A DNA stretch of 64,000 nucleotides from Beverwykella pulmonaria (taxonomy: Eukaryota > Ascomycota > Dothideomycetes > Pleosporales > Melanommataceae). The stretch lies in contig BCHH01000017.1 of the NCBI GenBank assembly GCA_001599595.1, forward strand, positions 263,054 to 327,053, given 5' to 3'. Both the position numbers and the translations under genes were made by a program. Shown here in pieces: positions 19,996 through 31,963 of the stretch (position 1 is the stretch's first letter; each line of letters begins with the position of its first letter). A model generated the notes under the pieces. The model did no database searches. It saw only the letters and a program-made list of their open reading frames with translations, and was not told where the DNA came from.

Positions 19996-22900
19996 CTAGA
20001 CACAGTCCTGACAACGTACCTCCCTCCTGTGATCATTGCCTGAACGACTCCTCCAGATTACCCGATACCAACCAAGTCCATTACATCTCACACAATCTGC
20101 TCGTTTTGTAGCTTCAGTTTTATCCACTGGCCGAAAATTATCGTGGTAAACCGTTCTTCCACGTGCAGCTGCTGGCAATCGTTCTCTGCGCCGTTGTTCT
20201 GGGTGCCATTGGTGGTCAGGCTCAGCTCTTGTAGGAGAGGGAAGCCACTCATTGGAATTGTGACTTTGAGCTTGGTGTGTTGTTTTTGGGTCGTAGGGAG
20301 TCTCTAGTGAGCGTGCACGCTGTCGTTGCGAATGAGGTGGATACTGTCGAAACTTAGAATATTTAAGACATACTTGTCAACCATGGTACTTACAAGGAAC
20401 TGGGGGCTCCTCGGGGCATCCCCCGGCGAAAATGCTCTTGAAATCTCTGCAGTGGGCACGTATCTCGGAGGCGGTTGCTGTGAAGCTGGATGAAAGTTTG
20501 ACGAAGGAATATGGATGTGTGGAACAGATGGACGAGAATTGAGGTCTCGTGGGATGCGATGTGTTGACGCAGATTGCTTCTCCGCTGGAACATCTCTGCT
20601 AACACCTTGATAGTACGTTCTGAAATCGAGATCATGGTCCGCTCGAGAGCTTGGTTGCATGTTTCTCCTATATGGTAGAGGAGATAAAGGAAGCGACTTC
20701 AGCATCTTGGTATCCTCGTCTGATTTGACTAATTGCTTGGCGTTCTCCACGTCCTTGGATTCAAATGAGCGCAGTGAACATACTGATCCAGATGGAGATG
20801 GGCCCGATGCAGGAGAAATCGTCACATCCATCGGGATATTGCTGTGTTCCCCATCCGGTCCATTCACTTCAATAGTCGGATGCGGTAAGCCTTCTTTCCC
20901 GATATTATCATCTTCGTCTGATGCTAATTCCTCTACTTTTCCTTCAGACTCCATTGCCTCTCTGCGTTCTACTTCTTGTTGATGATCAGCAGCCTTGAGA
21001 AGGTCTATAAGTTTCATTACTGGGTCCATAGCGTTTCTGATATGATCTAAGATCATGGGTGGCGCTCCGGCAGCAAGTGCAGCTCTTGTAATGGCGACTC
21101 CTTTGCGACCTCTCAAACTCCCAGACTTCCCACTCACAACGATAAATTTTTTCAGAACGGCCGTTGTAACACGCCCGCAACTCTTGAGTAGGCCCATATC
21201 CCCATCACGTCTCCAACGAGCGACCGCGGTGTCAGTTTTGCCTGCCTCTATTCGCAATTGGCTTGGGTCTCGAACATCGTATTGCACAAGAAGCGCCTGC
21301 AAATCTCGGTCCCTTCGTTCGAGAGCAAGGTCCCTGATTTCTCCGTAGTCCTTGCTTAGCCATGCACCAGCCTCCAGCAACATCTCAGTGATTGCCCAAT
21401 CTCCCTTGCCAACGGCTTGATACAGCGCATTCACGTATTGTGAATTGCTTGCGAATATGTCCGCACGGTGCTTCAAAAGAATACGGGTGATGTTCTTCCT
21501 GCCACCCATCGTGGCAGCAATAAGTGGTGTTCCGTACTTCCCACCGCTCGAGCTAGGATTAGCGCCGTAATCCAATAAGAGGCGCACCATGTCTTCTCTG
21601 TCTAAAGTGACAGCGGCCTGAAGTGGTGTTCCGAACTTCCTACATCGTGCATCAACATAATTGTAGTTTTCTAGAAGCTCCCGGAGCATTGGCATGTTAT
21701 CCGACAAAATTGCACTGCATAACTCGTCCCCGACAAGGGCGTAGCCTATCTTCATGGTTTCGGCTAGGGCTGTCTCTTCCGCCCTCCAATCGCTAGAGTC
21801 AACTGTGCACATATCATAGAAATCTGCGCTTCGAATAAAGTTCTCTGGCCTCCAGGGATGATACAAGTGGTGTACGTCTTGTGCCCAGACATACGTGTAG
21901 GTAGGTACGGAGCGAATCAGACCAGAGGTTAACTGCACGTCAACTGTGACTAACCTCCTTTGCAGTAAACCTTTGGAAGCAACGGTCTGCAGTGATAATC
22001 CGTCATCTTTGGACTTCACCCGTGCACGTTCAAGTGATTCCCTGTTTGACGAAAATACCAGATCGCAATATCTGAGTGCCTCCTCCGTCAGGTTGAGGAT
22101 GAGGAATCCAGTGACCTCTCCAGATGGCGGAACCTCGAGAGGCGAGAGATTTCTCTCGTCTCGTTGATCGATAATTCTTGTTGTACTAGATGCATCTTGA
22201 ATTGCAGCACAGTTCATGCGTGAGGGGCGCCAGACGTCGTAGTCCTCCAGCCGGGCAGGTGTCATCGCTTCTGCTGCCTGCTTGATCGAGACGTCTACTT
22301 GGGCCCAATCTTTCGACGAGAGTACGAGGCGCCTTTGATGTAAAGGAGAATATATACCTTGTGTCGAACGTGCGGCAAATGAACGAAGCGCGCTGGGAAA
22401 CATGAGGCGTCCATACACAAAGAGGTTGCAGCTACCCATAGTTGGATCAGCCGCTCGAATTTCTTTCATGGAGAAGTGATTTGAGCCGGCAAGAATGTAG
22501 GATGGCACCAAGGTAGACTTTGGCAATGGATGGCAGTCTTTCAGATCCAGAGGTGGGGGTTTCAGCGGCTCAGGCGAGACAATGGGCATTTCATCCAGAT
22601 CTAGAGGCTCCTCGCCCGATTTTGATGGCAAAGGCCTTCGATCTTCGCTGAGGCCGAAGAATCTTGAAGATGAACCCATTTTCTCCCGCTGGTTAAATTG
22701 TGATTCCCCCGCAAATCTAACTTTCTTGGCTCTCTTCGGCGAAACTGGTACACCCTCCCGAACTGGTATTGGCAACGGATTTTCATCTCCCACTGAAGCC
22801 TCAGCTGCCATTTTCTCGTCCGTCAATTTGTTCCCAGGCTCGTTTAGAGAAAGTTTGGGGCTACATATGGGTTCTTCGAGCTTATCAGGAGGTGGTATTA

Positions 22901-24669
22901 CAGGTTCGTCTTGACTATCTCCCTCGCTACTCGTTCCATCATCAAGACAGCCCGATTCAGTCGCCACCTTAATCACACCAGTGTCTTCTAGTACCTTGGA
23001 CGTGACGGTATCATCTTCGTGTTCGGTATTATGTTCCCTGCCGCGCCGCATATAAGATTGCAACAGGGACCCTGTGATAATCTCGACCGGAGACCCTTCA
23101 TCAGACTTTGTGATAGAAATAGGCTCAACTTCATTGTGTTCGAGGCAGCTGAGACAAAAGAACCTGGTGTCACTTTGATTATCCACAATTTTGGCCACGA
23201 TTTGAGATGCGGTAGGACGGTCTTTTGGCAATGTCTGCAGCATCTCCTTCACCCACTGCAGAGTCTCCTTGTCTTCAGAATTAGAGCTGGCTCCTAATTT
23301 CTTAATCCAACCTTCAGTTCCTTTTTCATTTTTCCAAAACTCTCTACAGTTCGTTTCATTGGTGGCATAATAGGCTTCCATATCATCGAGGGAATGATCC
23401 AGCAATACGGTCGCCATTTCGAGGAAAACACATCCCATGGACCAAATGTCACAAGGGTATCCACGAGACTGTCGACGATTAGAGCAATTCAACATTAGCT
23501 AAATAAACGAAACTTACCTCCTGGTCGACAACTTCAGGTGCGCAATACCGCGTAGTTCTTGCATCGGTCTTGCCCGTCGAAAAGCTTCGGCTCATATCTC
23601 CCAGGACTCTGGCCGTTCCAAAATCTGTGAGATACACGTTCTCTTTCTTGACCAGCACATTCTGGGGTTTAATGTCTTTGTGGAGGATGCGGTGCATATG
23701 GAGATACTCCAGTGCGTTGATGAGGCAACCGAAGAAAGTTCGAAGGCACTGCCTCTGGGCGTTTCGATCCAGCTCGCTTGCCCTCTTCTGTATTAAATAT
23801 GCTTTGAGGTCTTGATCCGCGACAGGTCGCATTATTAACCCGACATATGTGGGATCTGTGTAAGAAGACACAAGTTTCACAAGATGTCGATGCGATGCCG
23901 CTTTCAATGCCGTAAGTTCCTTATCGAGACTGCCGAGGGCACGTTCGTCTTGCAAGGCCGACATCCCTCGATGGATTCGCTTTCGAGCAAAATATTTCAA
24001 CGTAAAGGTTCCGTAGACTTCATCCACTATACCAAAGCCGCCCTGGCCTAATATCCTGATAGGGGAGAAATAATCGTCGGCCGAAGCACGAAAGTTGAAA
24101 TGTGCACTACCCTCCTCTTCAAGCTCGTTGAGATGTTGACTAGACAGCACCAGAGCTTGAAGTCTCAAAAACTTGGCTCGGGCTTCTGCTCCTTTAATCG
24201 CATCCGGGAGGTTTCGATCGTTATACGGAAGAAACGCGTCAGTTCTTCTCATCGCAACAAATGATTCCATGACTTCAGTGCAACCAAGTATGCGCAGTAT
24301 ACAAAATGTCCTCGGCCGCAACGCCCATTCGCCGCGTCCAAACTGTCGAAGTAAATCACTGATGTAAGAGAAAACTCCATCGCGCAAAACTGGAAGCATG
24401 TCCAAGGGGTCATTGGGCCGGGGTATGTTGACCTTATCGAGCTTCTCATCTAATTCTTTTTCTGATATTTTCCTCCTCACTGCCTGCAGAATTAAATGAC
24501 CAAAGCTTGATCCCCTTCTCTTAAATCTAGGTCCGGGGCGTTGATCTTTAGCAGACTCATGGTTGTTTGCTAATTGCCGTACAACCTGGGTTTCCCTGGG
24601 CGCTTGCGTGCTGTCGGGTAAGCAACCCTCCGCCGAGGGAGTCTCGTGTCTGTGGCTACTGTTATGCAT
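19996..24669 (-). CDS. multidomain kinase / GGCT-like / ankyrin-repeat protein
   Basis: Protein of 1524 residues in three exons (23518-24669, 20394-23468, 19996-20343; introns 49 and 50 bp). Residues about 205-480 form a Ser/Thr kinase domain: glycine loop ILGQGGFGIVDEVYG, Lys in KYFARKRIH, catalytic loop HKDIKPQNVL (HKD instead of HRD), DFG in LTDFGTARVL, then YCAPEVV and CDIWSMGCVFLEM. After a long polar linker, residues about 730-930 resemble the gamma-glutamylcyclotransferase/AIG2 fold (NLFVYGRLMFPSAL at the start). Residues about 975-1110 hold ankyrin repeats (FGTPLQAAVTLDREDMVRLL, YGTPLIAATMGGRKNITRIL). The last exon ends in a CVRCNGLGW...CQDC pair, like a small zinc ribbon. The true start is the ATG at 24669. 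A signalling role is inferred; the substrate is unknown. Confidence 0.85.
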
Positions 24670-25798
24670 TGTTTTCAAATGTATTAATTATGACGTCAGA
24701 GATTGATAGTTTTTCTGAAGGTTGAGAGAATTTGCAATCAGAATTGCAGGAGGTAGTCTGCAGACTTTATCAGCGTGACAAGGCTGAACATATGATCGAG
24801 GGGCTGTGGGCGACCGCCAATCATTTAAAAACAAGGCGTATTATGTGTAGCATGAAGGATTTGCGTCCAGTGGGCTGTTCTCCCGTTGGATAGCCGAATT
24901 TCAACCCAAAGCGGTTTTGATAGGCGAAGGTCACCTCATCCCCTCTGGCATATTTGCGACATTGAAGGATCGGCATTAATCGATACAATATTAGCATGTG
25001 ATCTCACTCCAAACCCACAGAAGACTATTTTCGGCACGCGGATGCCCCGAAATACGAAATAGCCTATCACTCAAATGTGAATCCACATTTATGACATTTT
25101 TCACTGGCGAGGAAAGCAAAACGTAACACGAAAACTGACGATTCTTATTCCATCAATGCAGCACATCGCTGTCGCGGTCTTCATAAAGATATGAATGTTA
25201 GCAGCTGTCCACTGCCTAGATTAACCAGTCATTTGCTTCACCGTATGATTGATCGAAAATAGGCTTCTAAAATAACATAAATTCGCTATCAACATGAACA
25301 TAATGCAATGTAGGTCCATAAAAAAGACCTACCAGTCACTAACAGCGACTATATTCATCGTACGTATTCACTAACGTTGTAATTACTAGAGGGGGATTGG
25401 AGGGGATATAGCGGTCGGTGCACAATATACGTAAAGGTTCTGATTGGTCAGAATCGCTTTATAGGACAGCAGGCTCGTGAATACGGTATACGGCCTTGGC
25501 GCGACGAAGTCTAGGGCAGAAGAGGATTGAAGACTGCCAAAGTTCGCAACCCTCGCCTTTTGAGGAATAAATGACGCGAATATGCTTACTATCAGGGGTG
25601 AGGCGGTCGGACGAAGTCTTCGCAGCTTAAAATTTAGAGAAGTATAAAAGAAATATCGACTGCTCCCACCTCAATATGATGCAGTACCCATTCTTCCATA
25701 CTTTCAGTGTTAAATTTTAGCTGTTCTTCGCTCTTATTGTGAATCTTCTGAGGCAAGCCGTGCACAAATCAGCGAGTCAACTGAGTCCCTCAGCTGCC
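24670..25798. other. intergenic region between kinase and BBE oxidase genes
   Basis: Divergent promoters of the two genes must lie here. Mildly AT-rich, with no open frame of note and no RNA gene recognised. Confidence 0.4.
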
Positions 25799-27457
25799 AT
25801 GACACGCACTGCTGCAAAATTGGCTGCTTTAGTGGCTTTCCTCAAACTATCGATAGGGGTGGCCTCAGACGTTACCGGCTTTCCTCCCGTAAGTTGAAAC
25901 CCAAGCATGGTTTTCCCCTATGTTCTCACATATTTGGAGCCGGAATTGACTACGAAGCCAGTGTGATACCCTGATCTCCGCCGGTCTTGGTGATCGTGTC
26001 CTCCTAGCAACCTCAGATGCATATGAAACCCGTGTGCAGAGTTGGTGGAACGCAGCTGAACGTCTCCGTCCCTGGTGCTTCTTTCAGCCGTATAATACAC
26101 AGGAGGTTTCTGTTGCCATCAAAGCCTTGGCTGCCAGTGGCTCCGGAGCTGGAGACTGGCATATTGCAGTTCGCAGTGGTGGACACCATCTTCCTGAAAT
26201 CAACAACATCGCTAACGGCGTCACTATCGACCTCGGGATGATGAACAGCTCGCATTACGATCCTGGTCGGAATATAGCCAGTGTCGAGCCTGGTGCTACC
26301 TGGAAAGACGTCTACTACAACCTTCTTCACAGCAGCAGTGTCACAGTGACTGGCGGTCGCGATGGTGGCGTTGGCGTCGGAGGATTTCTCCTCGGTGGGG
26401 GAAACTCATATTATACAGGGCGTAATGGCCTTGGTTGCGATAACGTCGTCAATTTCGAGATCGTACTCGCGAATGGAAATATTGTCGATGCAAATGCCAA
26501 TGAAAACCCCGAACTGTGGAAAGCCTTGAAAGGTGGCAGCCTCAATTTTGGTATAGTTACCCGCTTCGATATACGGGCCATCCCTGCAGTCGATCTTGCA
26601 TATGGAAAAAGCATCATCGCATCAAACTACTCGGATGAAGTCGTCGATGCTATGGTACAGTTCACGGATCATCCGGAGGAGCTTGGAGCAGATGCGTCTT
26701 TTGCAGTCTTCACACATATCGCAGGAAGCAGTGCGGATGTGACAATAGTGGTTATTCGCGTAAACACTTTGGGCAATCTCAACACCACAAGCTTTGACAA
26801 AATCAACATGATTCCCACGTTGAAGAGCAGTTGGGAGCATATGTCGCTCGCAGATGCAGCGAATGCCTCGCAGATTCCCGCTGGGACTAAGTGCGTCGAG
26901 CCCCCTTCCACAGTCCAAGAAGATCTGCTAATCTTCTGTCTTTCTGTAGGAATATGGCTACGACACTGACCTTTCTCAACTCTCCTACTATCCTCCACAA
27001 AGCCGTATCTCTACACACAGAATTCGTCTCCTTCCTCTCCCAGACAATCGGGCCTGAGAACTTCAGCACTCAGATGGTCTTTCAACCTCTTCCCAAGTAC
27101 TTTAGTACCATCGGGCAACGAAACGGCGGCAACGTACTAGGTCTAGAGAGAATCTCGTCTAACGCTATTCTCTGGACTGGGGGTTTCTCCATCAACAACG
27201 GAGATGACGCTGCGTTGGCGGTCGCGAAGGCACAGTGGAGCGTGTTGACCGGCAAGTTGAAGGAATATGCGGTGGTAGAGGGTGTAGACACGAGTTTTGT
27301 GTACTTAAACTACGCAGACGTAAGTCAAGACCCATTAGGAAGCTATGGGCCTGAGAACGTGGCGTTTATGAAGGATGTAGCGAGGCAGTATGACCCGGAA
27401 GGTTGGTGGCAGCGCAGAGTTCCAGGGGGATTCAAAATTTCTAGGGTGGTAAATTAG
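25799..27457 (+). CDS. secreted FAD-linked oxidase, berberine bridge enzyme (BBE) family
   Basis: Flavin oxidase of 508 residues in three exons (25799-25888, 25962-26890, 26950-27457; introns 73 and 59 bp). It begins with a signal peptide (AALVAFLKLSIGVASD). The PCMH FAD-binding domain carries RSGGHH, whose first His (about residue 105) is the normal covalent FAD attachment site, then GGRDGGVGVGGFLLGGG and the DNVVNFEIVLANG strand. WKALKGGSLNFGIVTRFD is conserved in the family. The usual 6-S-cysteinyl site is not seen, so FAD is probably attached through His only. The C-terminal BBE motif is YLNYADVSQDPLGSYG, followed by DPEGWWQRRVPGGFKIS. Typical substrates are sugars, alcohols or secondary metabolites; the actual one is unknown. 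Confidence 0.93.
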
Positions 27458-27719
27458 AACCTGAATTCATGCCCAGCGGAGCGTATGGCATTGCCATGCT
27501 TTGTGGACCACGGGGACGGGGAAAGGTTGCGGCGGAACGAGTTAGACACGCATATGAAGTAGGCTAGTTGATATTTCTCGACATCTGGCCTGGGGTTTCT
27601 GCTATCTTTGTTTTGTACTCGAATTTGGCTCTTTCGCTAATTTCTTACCGGCTATACGCTAGAATGTTCTCTCCAACCAACTAGAATATCTTACGATGAT
27701 CCTAATTCACATCTGCAAT

Positions 27720-28475
27720 CTACAACTTTGCGATTTCTTCATCCAACCCCCTCATGTCTTCGAGATACGCATCGTTCTCTCTCCTAATTACATCCTGATC
27801 TTCGTATATGTCGTCCGTCCACCTCCTCACATACACAGTCTTCATCCCCACCGCCTTTGCGCCTCGTAAATCCGAAATATGTGCGGCTACGGTGACGCAC
27901 TGGTCAGGCCGTAGCTTGAGCAGTTCCAATGCCCTGTGATAGTTTTCTGGTGCGGGTTTGTAATGCCCCAAGAGCTGGCTTGAAAATAACATGTCGAACC
28001 TCAAACCCGATGATCGCACAATATCAAGCTGCAGCCGCGTGGTGCCATTCGCGTGCACGTAAATTTCCCATCCCCGCTCTTCCTTGAGCTTCCGCAGTGC
28101 CTCGGAAACATCGGGCCATGCTTTCTGGTTGTGCCATGCTGCAACTGCCTTCTTCTGGACATCTTCTGTGAAATATGGTGCTATGTCCGGGCGCCTTTTA
28201 AGCATTTCTAGCAACGTCCGTCGGTGGGTAATGTCAATGTCTTCCAACGACTCGCCATTGCGGATTCGTGCTGTGTTGGCGTCGAAGTAGGCTTGTCGCC
28301 ATTTGAGAGCAAAGTCGGATCTTATTTCTTCGGAAAGAGCGGATGGAAGAACGGAAGAGATGCTGGAGTGCCAATCTAGGCAGGTGCCCATAAAATCGAA
28401 GAGAACTGCCTTGATTTGGCCTTCACTGCTGTCCGCTGGTGTGGACATGATCTCGCAAGTATCCGTGTTATGCAT
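27720..28475 (-). CDS. haloacid dehalogenase-like (HAD) hydrolase, type II haloacid dehalogenase family
   Basis: Single-exon cytosolic protein of 251 residues; a second ATG at 28448-28446 is a possible start. Motif I is VLFDFMGTCLDW with the nucleophile Asp at residue 27. Motif II is VHANGTT, where L-2-haloacid dehalogenases usually have SNG. The Lys motif is GHYKPAPENYHRAL and motif IV is VAAHISDLRGAKAVGMKTVYV, close to the VAAH.WDL.GA pattern of type II dehalogenases. A helical cap domain lies between motifs I and II. It could hydrolyse 2-haloacids or phosphate esters; the family name does not prove the substrate. Convergent with the BBE oxidase gene, with a gap of 262 bp. Confidence 0.9.
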   Translation of the reverse strand: MHNTDTCEIMSTPADSSEGQIKAVLFDFMGTCLDWHSSISSVLPSALSEEIRSDFALKWRQAYFDANTARIRNGESLEDIDITHRRTLLEMLKRRPDIAPYFTEDVQKKAVAAWHNQKAWPDVSEALRKLKEERGWEIYVHANGTTRLQLDIVRSSGLRFDMLFSSQLLGHYKPAPENYHRALELLKLRPDQCVTVAAHISDLRGAKAVGMKTVYVRRWTDDIYEDQDVIRRENDAYLEDMRGLDEEIAKL

Positions 28476-29716
28476 TTGTGGAGTCGCTCGTCACACCACA
28501 TACGGGACTTTTATAAGCAGCAAGCCGCAGATCCGCCCTTTGGTTATCTCCGATCGTATAAAGTTAGAGCGAAATGAACGGAATGGGTCCGCTTGCACAC
28601 ACCAATCGCCTCTTACCGCCCGTGCTAGTGCTGACCTCAAAAATGCGCAGTCAATGATCTGAAAATCTAGCCAATCAACACTCGTGCACCCCAAAATTCG
28701 CCACACATAAAATCCGATAGGACAAGTGTAAGTAAAGTTGGCGGTAAGTAAGAAGATGATAGAAGGTAATACCGGTACCCACTTTGAACAGATACTGTGT
28801 CTGATGCAGGCCTAATGTTTGCATCTCTTGCAATGATATACTTTATGACAAAATCGAATTATTCAGATTAGCTCAAGTCCCAGAGGAACCATTACTTTTG
28901 ATACTATCGACTATCCCTTTGTCCTCTCGTTGGCCTAACTTCAACCCTCTCTTCTCTCAACTTCTAACGAAAAACGTCTGTCGTCGTAGTGACTAGACAA
29001 GCCCTTCAACGCCTTTGCGTAAGTGGTTATTGTTCTGCATTGGAGTGAATGGGTCAGTGATTTACTCCATCCGTGAAATTGATCCTCGATATTTTAACGG
29101 TGGGGTATAACGAGGGAAAAGAGAATGCTTAGAAGAGTGTATGAATTCTTAGGAAAGTACAGGTTCTCATGTTTTGGTCCTAGAAGACAAGCCGCTCGAT
29201 ATATTGTCTAACATTGGTCACAGTGCAATCCATTCTTGGTGAGTAGCAATAACGAGCGTCCATATACTTGTCTACTAGAACACGCCTGGAAATCGCATTA
29301 CGGGAAGTCCTTTACCGATGATACCAACATATCGCCTCTTGTAATTGGGCTGTCCAAAGCAAATATGGTCAGGTCGTTGGAATAGTGCATAATTTCAAGT
29401 TGCAGCCTCCTGCAAGCTTGTTGACTTCCTTCTCCACATAAAGGTGACATTCTAGTGCTGAAAATACCGAGCAGAAAGTATGCTTCGTCTTTAGGTCTTA
29501 TACTCCCTCTTGAATCGGTCTAGTTGAACTTCTCAACAAGTTAAAATCTTTTCAACGCATTCCGATCTCGAAGGAGTTCTATTACGATGGAACAATCATT
29601 CTCGATTTTTTAAGGGATTTTGAATTCACTTTTACTTCCCAGAATGGCATAGAACTTGTAATAAAGCTTCACGTTTCAGATGCTATCGGTTTTGAAGTGT
29701 CCGTGTCGGCCGATCG

Positions 29717-30074
29717 GTCACATGATGAGTCACCTCGATGTTTGCTCATGTGACTCATGTTGAAATGTGAGAGCTCTGAGTGGGAGGGGACATAATAATA
29801 TTGCTTGAGGTGCCAACATGGAACCAGGCTGGTGCTTTATACTCGGACATCTGCCCAGCCATTTTGGTCACGTGTCTATCATGTGCCTGTCACGAGGATG
29901 TCACGTGTCCAGTCTTGGCTAGCCGGCTGCCTTTCAACAACTCACTTCCATATTTGTTATCTGTAAGCTGGAGGGCGGAGGAAAAGGTGTGTCAAGATGT
30001 GTATTGTATGTGATGTATGTACAGCTGATATATATATGTGACGGACTGATTAGTCAGTGGCATATCCACGTGAC
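29717..30074. promoter_or_regulatory. dense E-box-like motif cluster
   Basis: Inverted arms GTCACATGA (29717-29725) and TCATGTGAC (29746-29754) are followed by GTCACGTG at 29867-29874 and 29900-29907 and CACGTGAC at 30067-30074. These are palindromic bHLH-type sites at unusual density. No intact gene starts nearby, so a target is not assigned. Confidence 0.4.
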
Positions 30075-30208
30075 ATTATGGTGTCCTCGGCTTACATTAT
30101 CACTACCTTGACAGGCTCCTACCGTGCTTGGTAAGACGATAGATATTTCTTCGGTAGCTCCTCTGTAGCATCAATACAACAATCATCACACTCTCTCGAT
30201 CTACTTCG

Positions 30209-30421
30209 TCACATCACGACAGTCCGCCCTCTATTGATCCAAGAGCTGGTCTGGATTGAGAGACGACGCGTTGATGTAGCGCCAATGTCATCGAGGTATG
30301 CAGAGCAAATCTCAGATTGCTCATGCCATTTGTACGTGTAATTCATCGCTTCAGAGAGCTTGGCGCCGCTCGTTTTGTTAATGCAGTAGTTGTCTACCCA
30401 CACTATATATCAGCGGTACAT
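30209..30421 (-). pseudogene. HET-domain relic
   Basis: The minus strand reads IVWVDNYCINK, then SEAMNYTYKWHEQSEICSAYL and SSWINRGRT. This matches the central part of fungal HET domains, which run YIWVDTCCIDK, then SEAIN.MY.WY..A..CYAYL and ..WF.RGWTLQEL. Key Trp and downstream sequence are lost and a stop follows shortly. The upstream part of the domain is not intact. This is a fragment of a former incompatibility-type gene. Confidence 0.65.
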
Positions 30422-31606
30422 TGCATGTATCACACACATGAGGTCACACAATACACACCATCATACCCCCTCAACACCAACCGTCCTTACATCGACAAAT
30501 TCGCAACGAGAGATCTTCAGGGCATAATGAATTCCGACACCTTCGCTGATGAACTTGCTGGAGTGCCTGCACACTTTTGAAACGGTTGAGGGCTAGGAAT
30601 TTTAGACTGCGAAGAAAATTGTTCCAGCTAGTATCACACAAAATACTCCCAGTTGATTAGCATAACCCCTCTCGAAGAGTTCGAATATAAGTTCGTCAAA
30701 TTCGAACATTTTAGGTACCTAGTCGATAAATACATGTGCGTTATGGAGTTGGTTTCGTAAGTAATGGACTCTTAAAGAGCAAACCTTCGAAGGCCAATGA
30801 AATGAAGACGTCTGCCAGTGTTCTACCTGCCAAGGTCATACACAGCCCAGTAGCGATCTAAAAATCAAAAGTGAACGCCTGGAGCAGAGATCGAGATAGT
30901 CACCGAGGGGAAACGTCTCGCGAATGCTCTTATTCAATGAATCGCACCTCAGTATTCTGATTTCGTGGAGTTTAGGCAAAGCAAAGTTCAACCACCTAAG
31001 TATAGCCACAGAAGAGCCGCTTTCTTGAATCGGAAATCGCGTTGTTTGCATATCCAGGGACAACCCAATTACCATCATCCCGGAAACTTACCCCGAGTAC
31101 AATGCTAAGCGGAGCTGAGATGCTTCAGCCTCATCGGCGAGGTGTTAAGCCAGCCTCGAATTTAAGCGAGGGCATGGATGGCGACGCTCCGCCACTCTAC
31201 GACCAGTGCAAATCCCTTCTGAGTTAACCCAAGTCGAAGTTCAGCTCCACATTTTAGACGCTCTCAACGCTCAGCGCCAGATTTCGACCGCTCCGCCTCT
31301 TCAATCATGCAAATTGTAACGTCATCTTGCAACACGAAACTAAAAAGCAGCGGTCTAAGTGCAAGTCCGGCTTAAATGGCAAGTACCTAGATACATAAAT
31401 GGAGACGAGAGACTGCAGAGAAGTATCAACTTAGTTCAATCTGCTCGTCGCACAACCACACACTCTCTCTACTCGTCGCACACACACACCCATATACACA
31501 CATTCTCTCTATTCCTCGTACACACACCACACACCGACCGCGCGCATCCATATATAGAGAGCGAACTCGATCGTATTAATTGTCTTATTTCCCCGCATTC
31601 ACCAAA

Positions 31607-31963
31607 ATGAAGTTCGCCCTCGCATCGCTGGCTGTCGCCATATCTTGCTTCACAAGTGTCGCTGTTGCCGACAATTGCAGACCGCACTTCTACTACTGCG
31701 GCTACAATCTACTTCGTCGAGGTACTGCCCTCCCATTCTACTAGCACCGATATCAAAAGCTCAAATTCTATACAGGAGACTATTACAGTACAATTCGAAA
31801 CGATCTTATTGATAGAAACCAACAAGTAAGCGATTACTACATCAACAACACTCTCTTCCTCTGCAAGAAGGACGGGGGTAAAGGAGGCATCATGACATTT
31901 ACACAATGCCGGAATGGCTGCACCGATGGTGGATCTGGGAAGGACGACTACTGCACCGAGTAA
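31607..31963 (+). CDS. small secreted cysteine-rich protein (effector-like)
   Basis: Protein of 100 residues in two exons (31607-31721, 31776-31963; 54-bp intron from GTACTG to TACAG). A clear signal peptide (KFALASLAVAISCFTSVAVA) leaves a mature protein of about 79 residues. The mature part has six cysteines: DNC, YYC, FLC, QC, GC and DYC near the end. The layout, with YCGYNLL near the start and CTDGGSGKDDYC at the end, recalls a widespread family of fungal secreted proteins of unknown function. Three disulfides are likely. A TATA-like box (TATATAG, 31551-31557) is about 50 bp upstream of the ATG, and CA/CT repeats fill the leader. A role outside the cell, such as host interaction or competition, is inference only. 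Confidence 0.85.

Larger units (their letters stand above)
28476..31606. other. gene-poor region, about 3.1 kb
   Basis: No intact gene found. It contains a dense group of CACGTG/CACATG motifs (29717-30074) and a HET-domain relic (30209-30421), both listed separately. A CA/CT-rich run lies at about 31451-31536, just before the secreted-protein gene. Confidence 0.5.

Noticed and set aside
31469..31536. Possible CRISPR-like or functional repeat (CA/CT runs)
   Set aside because: A plain microsatellite in the leader of the secreted-protein gene; eukaryotic DNA has no CRISPR arrays.
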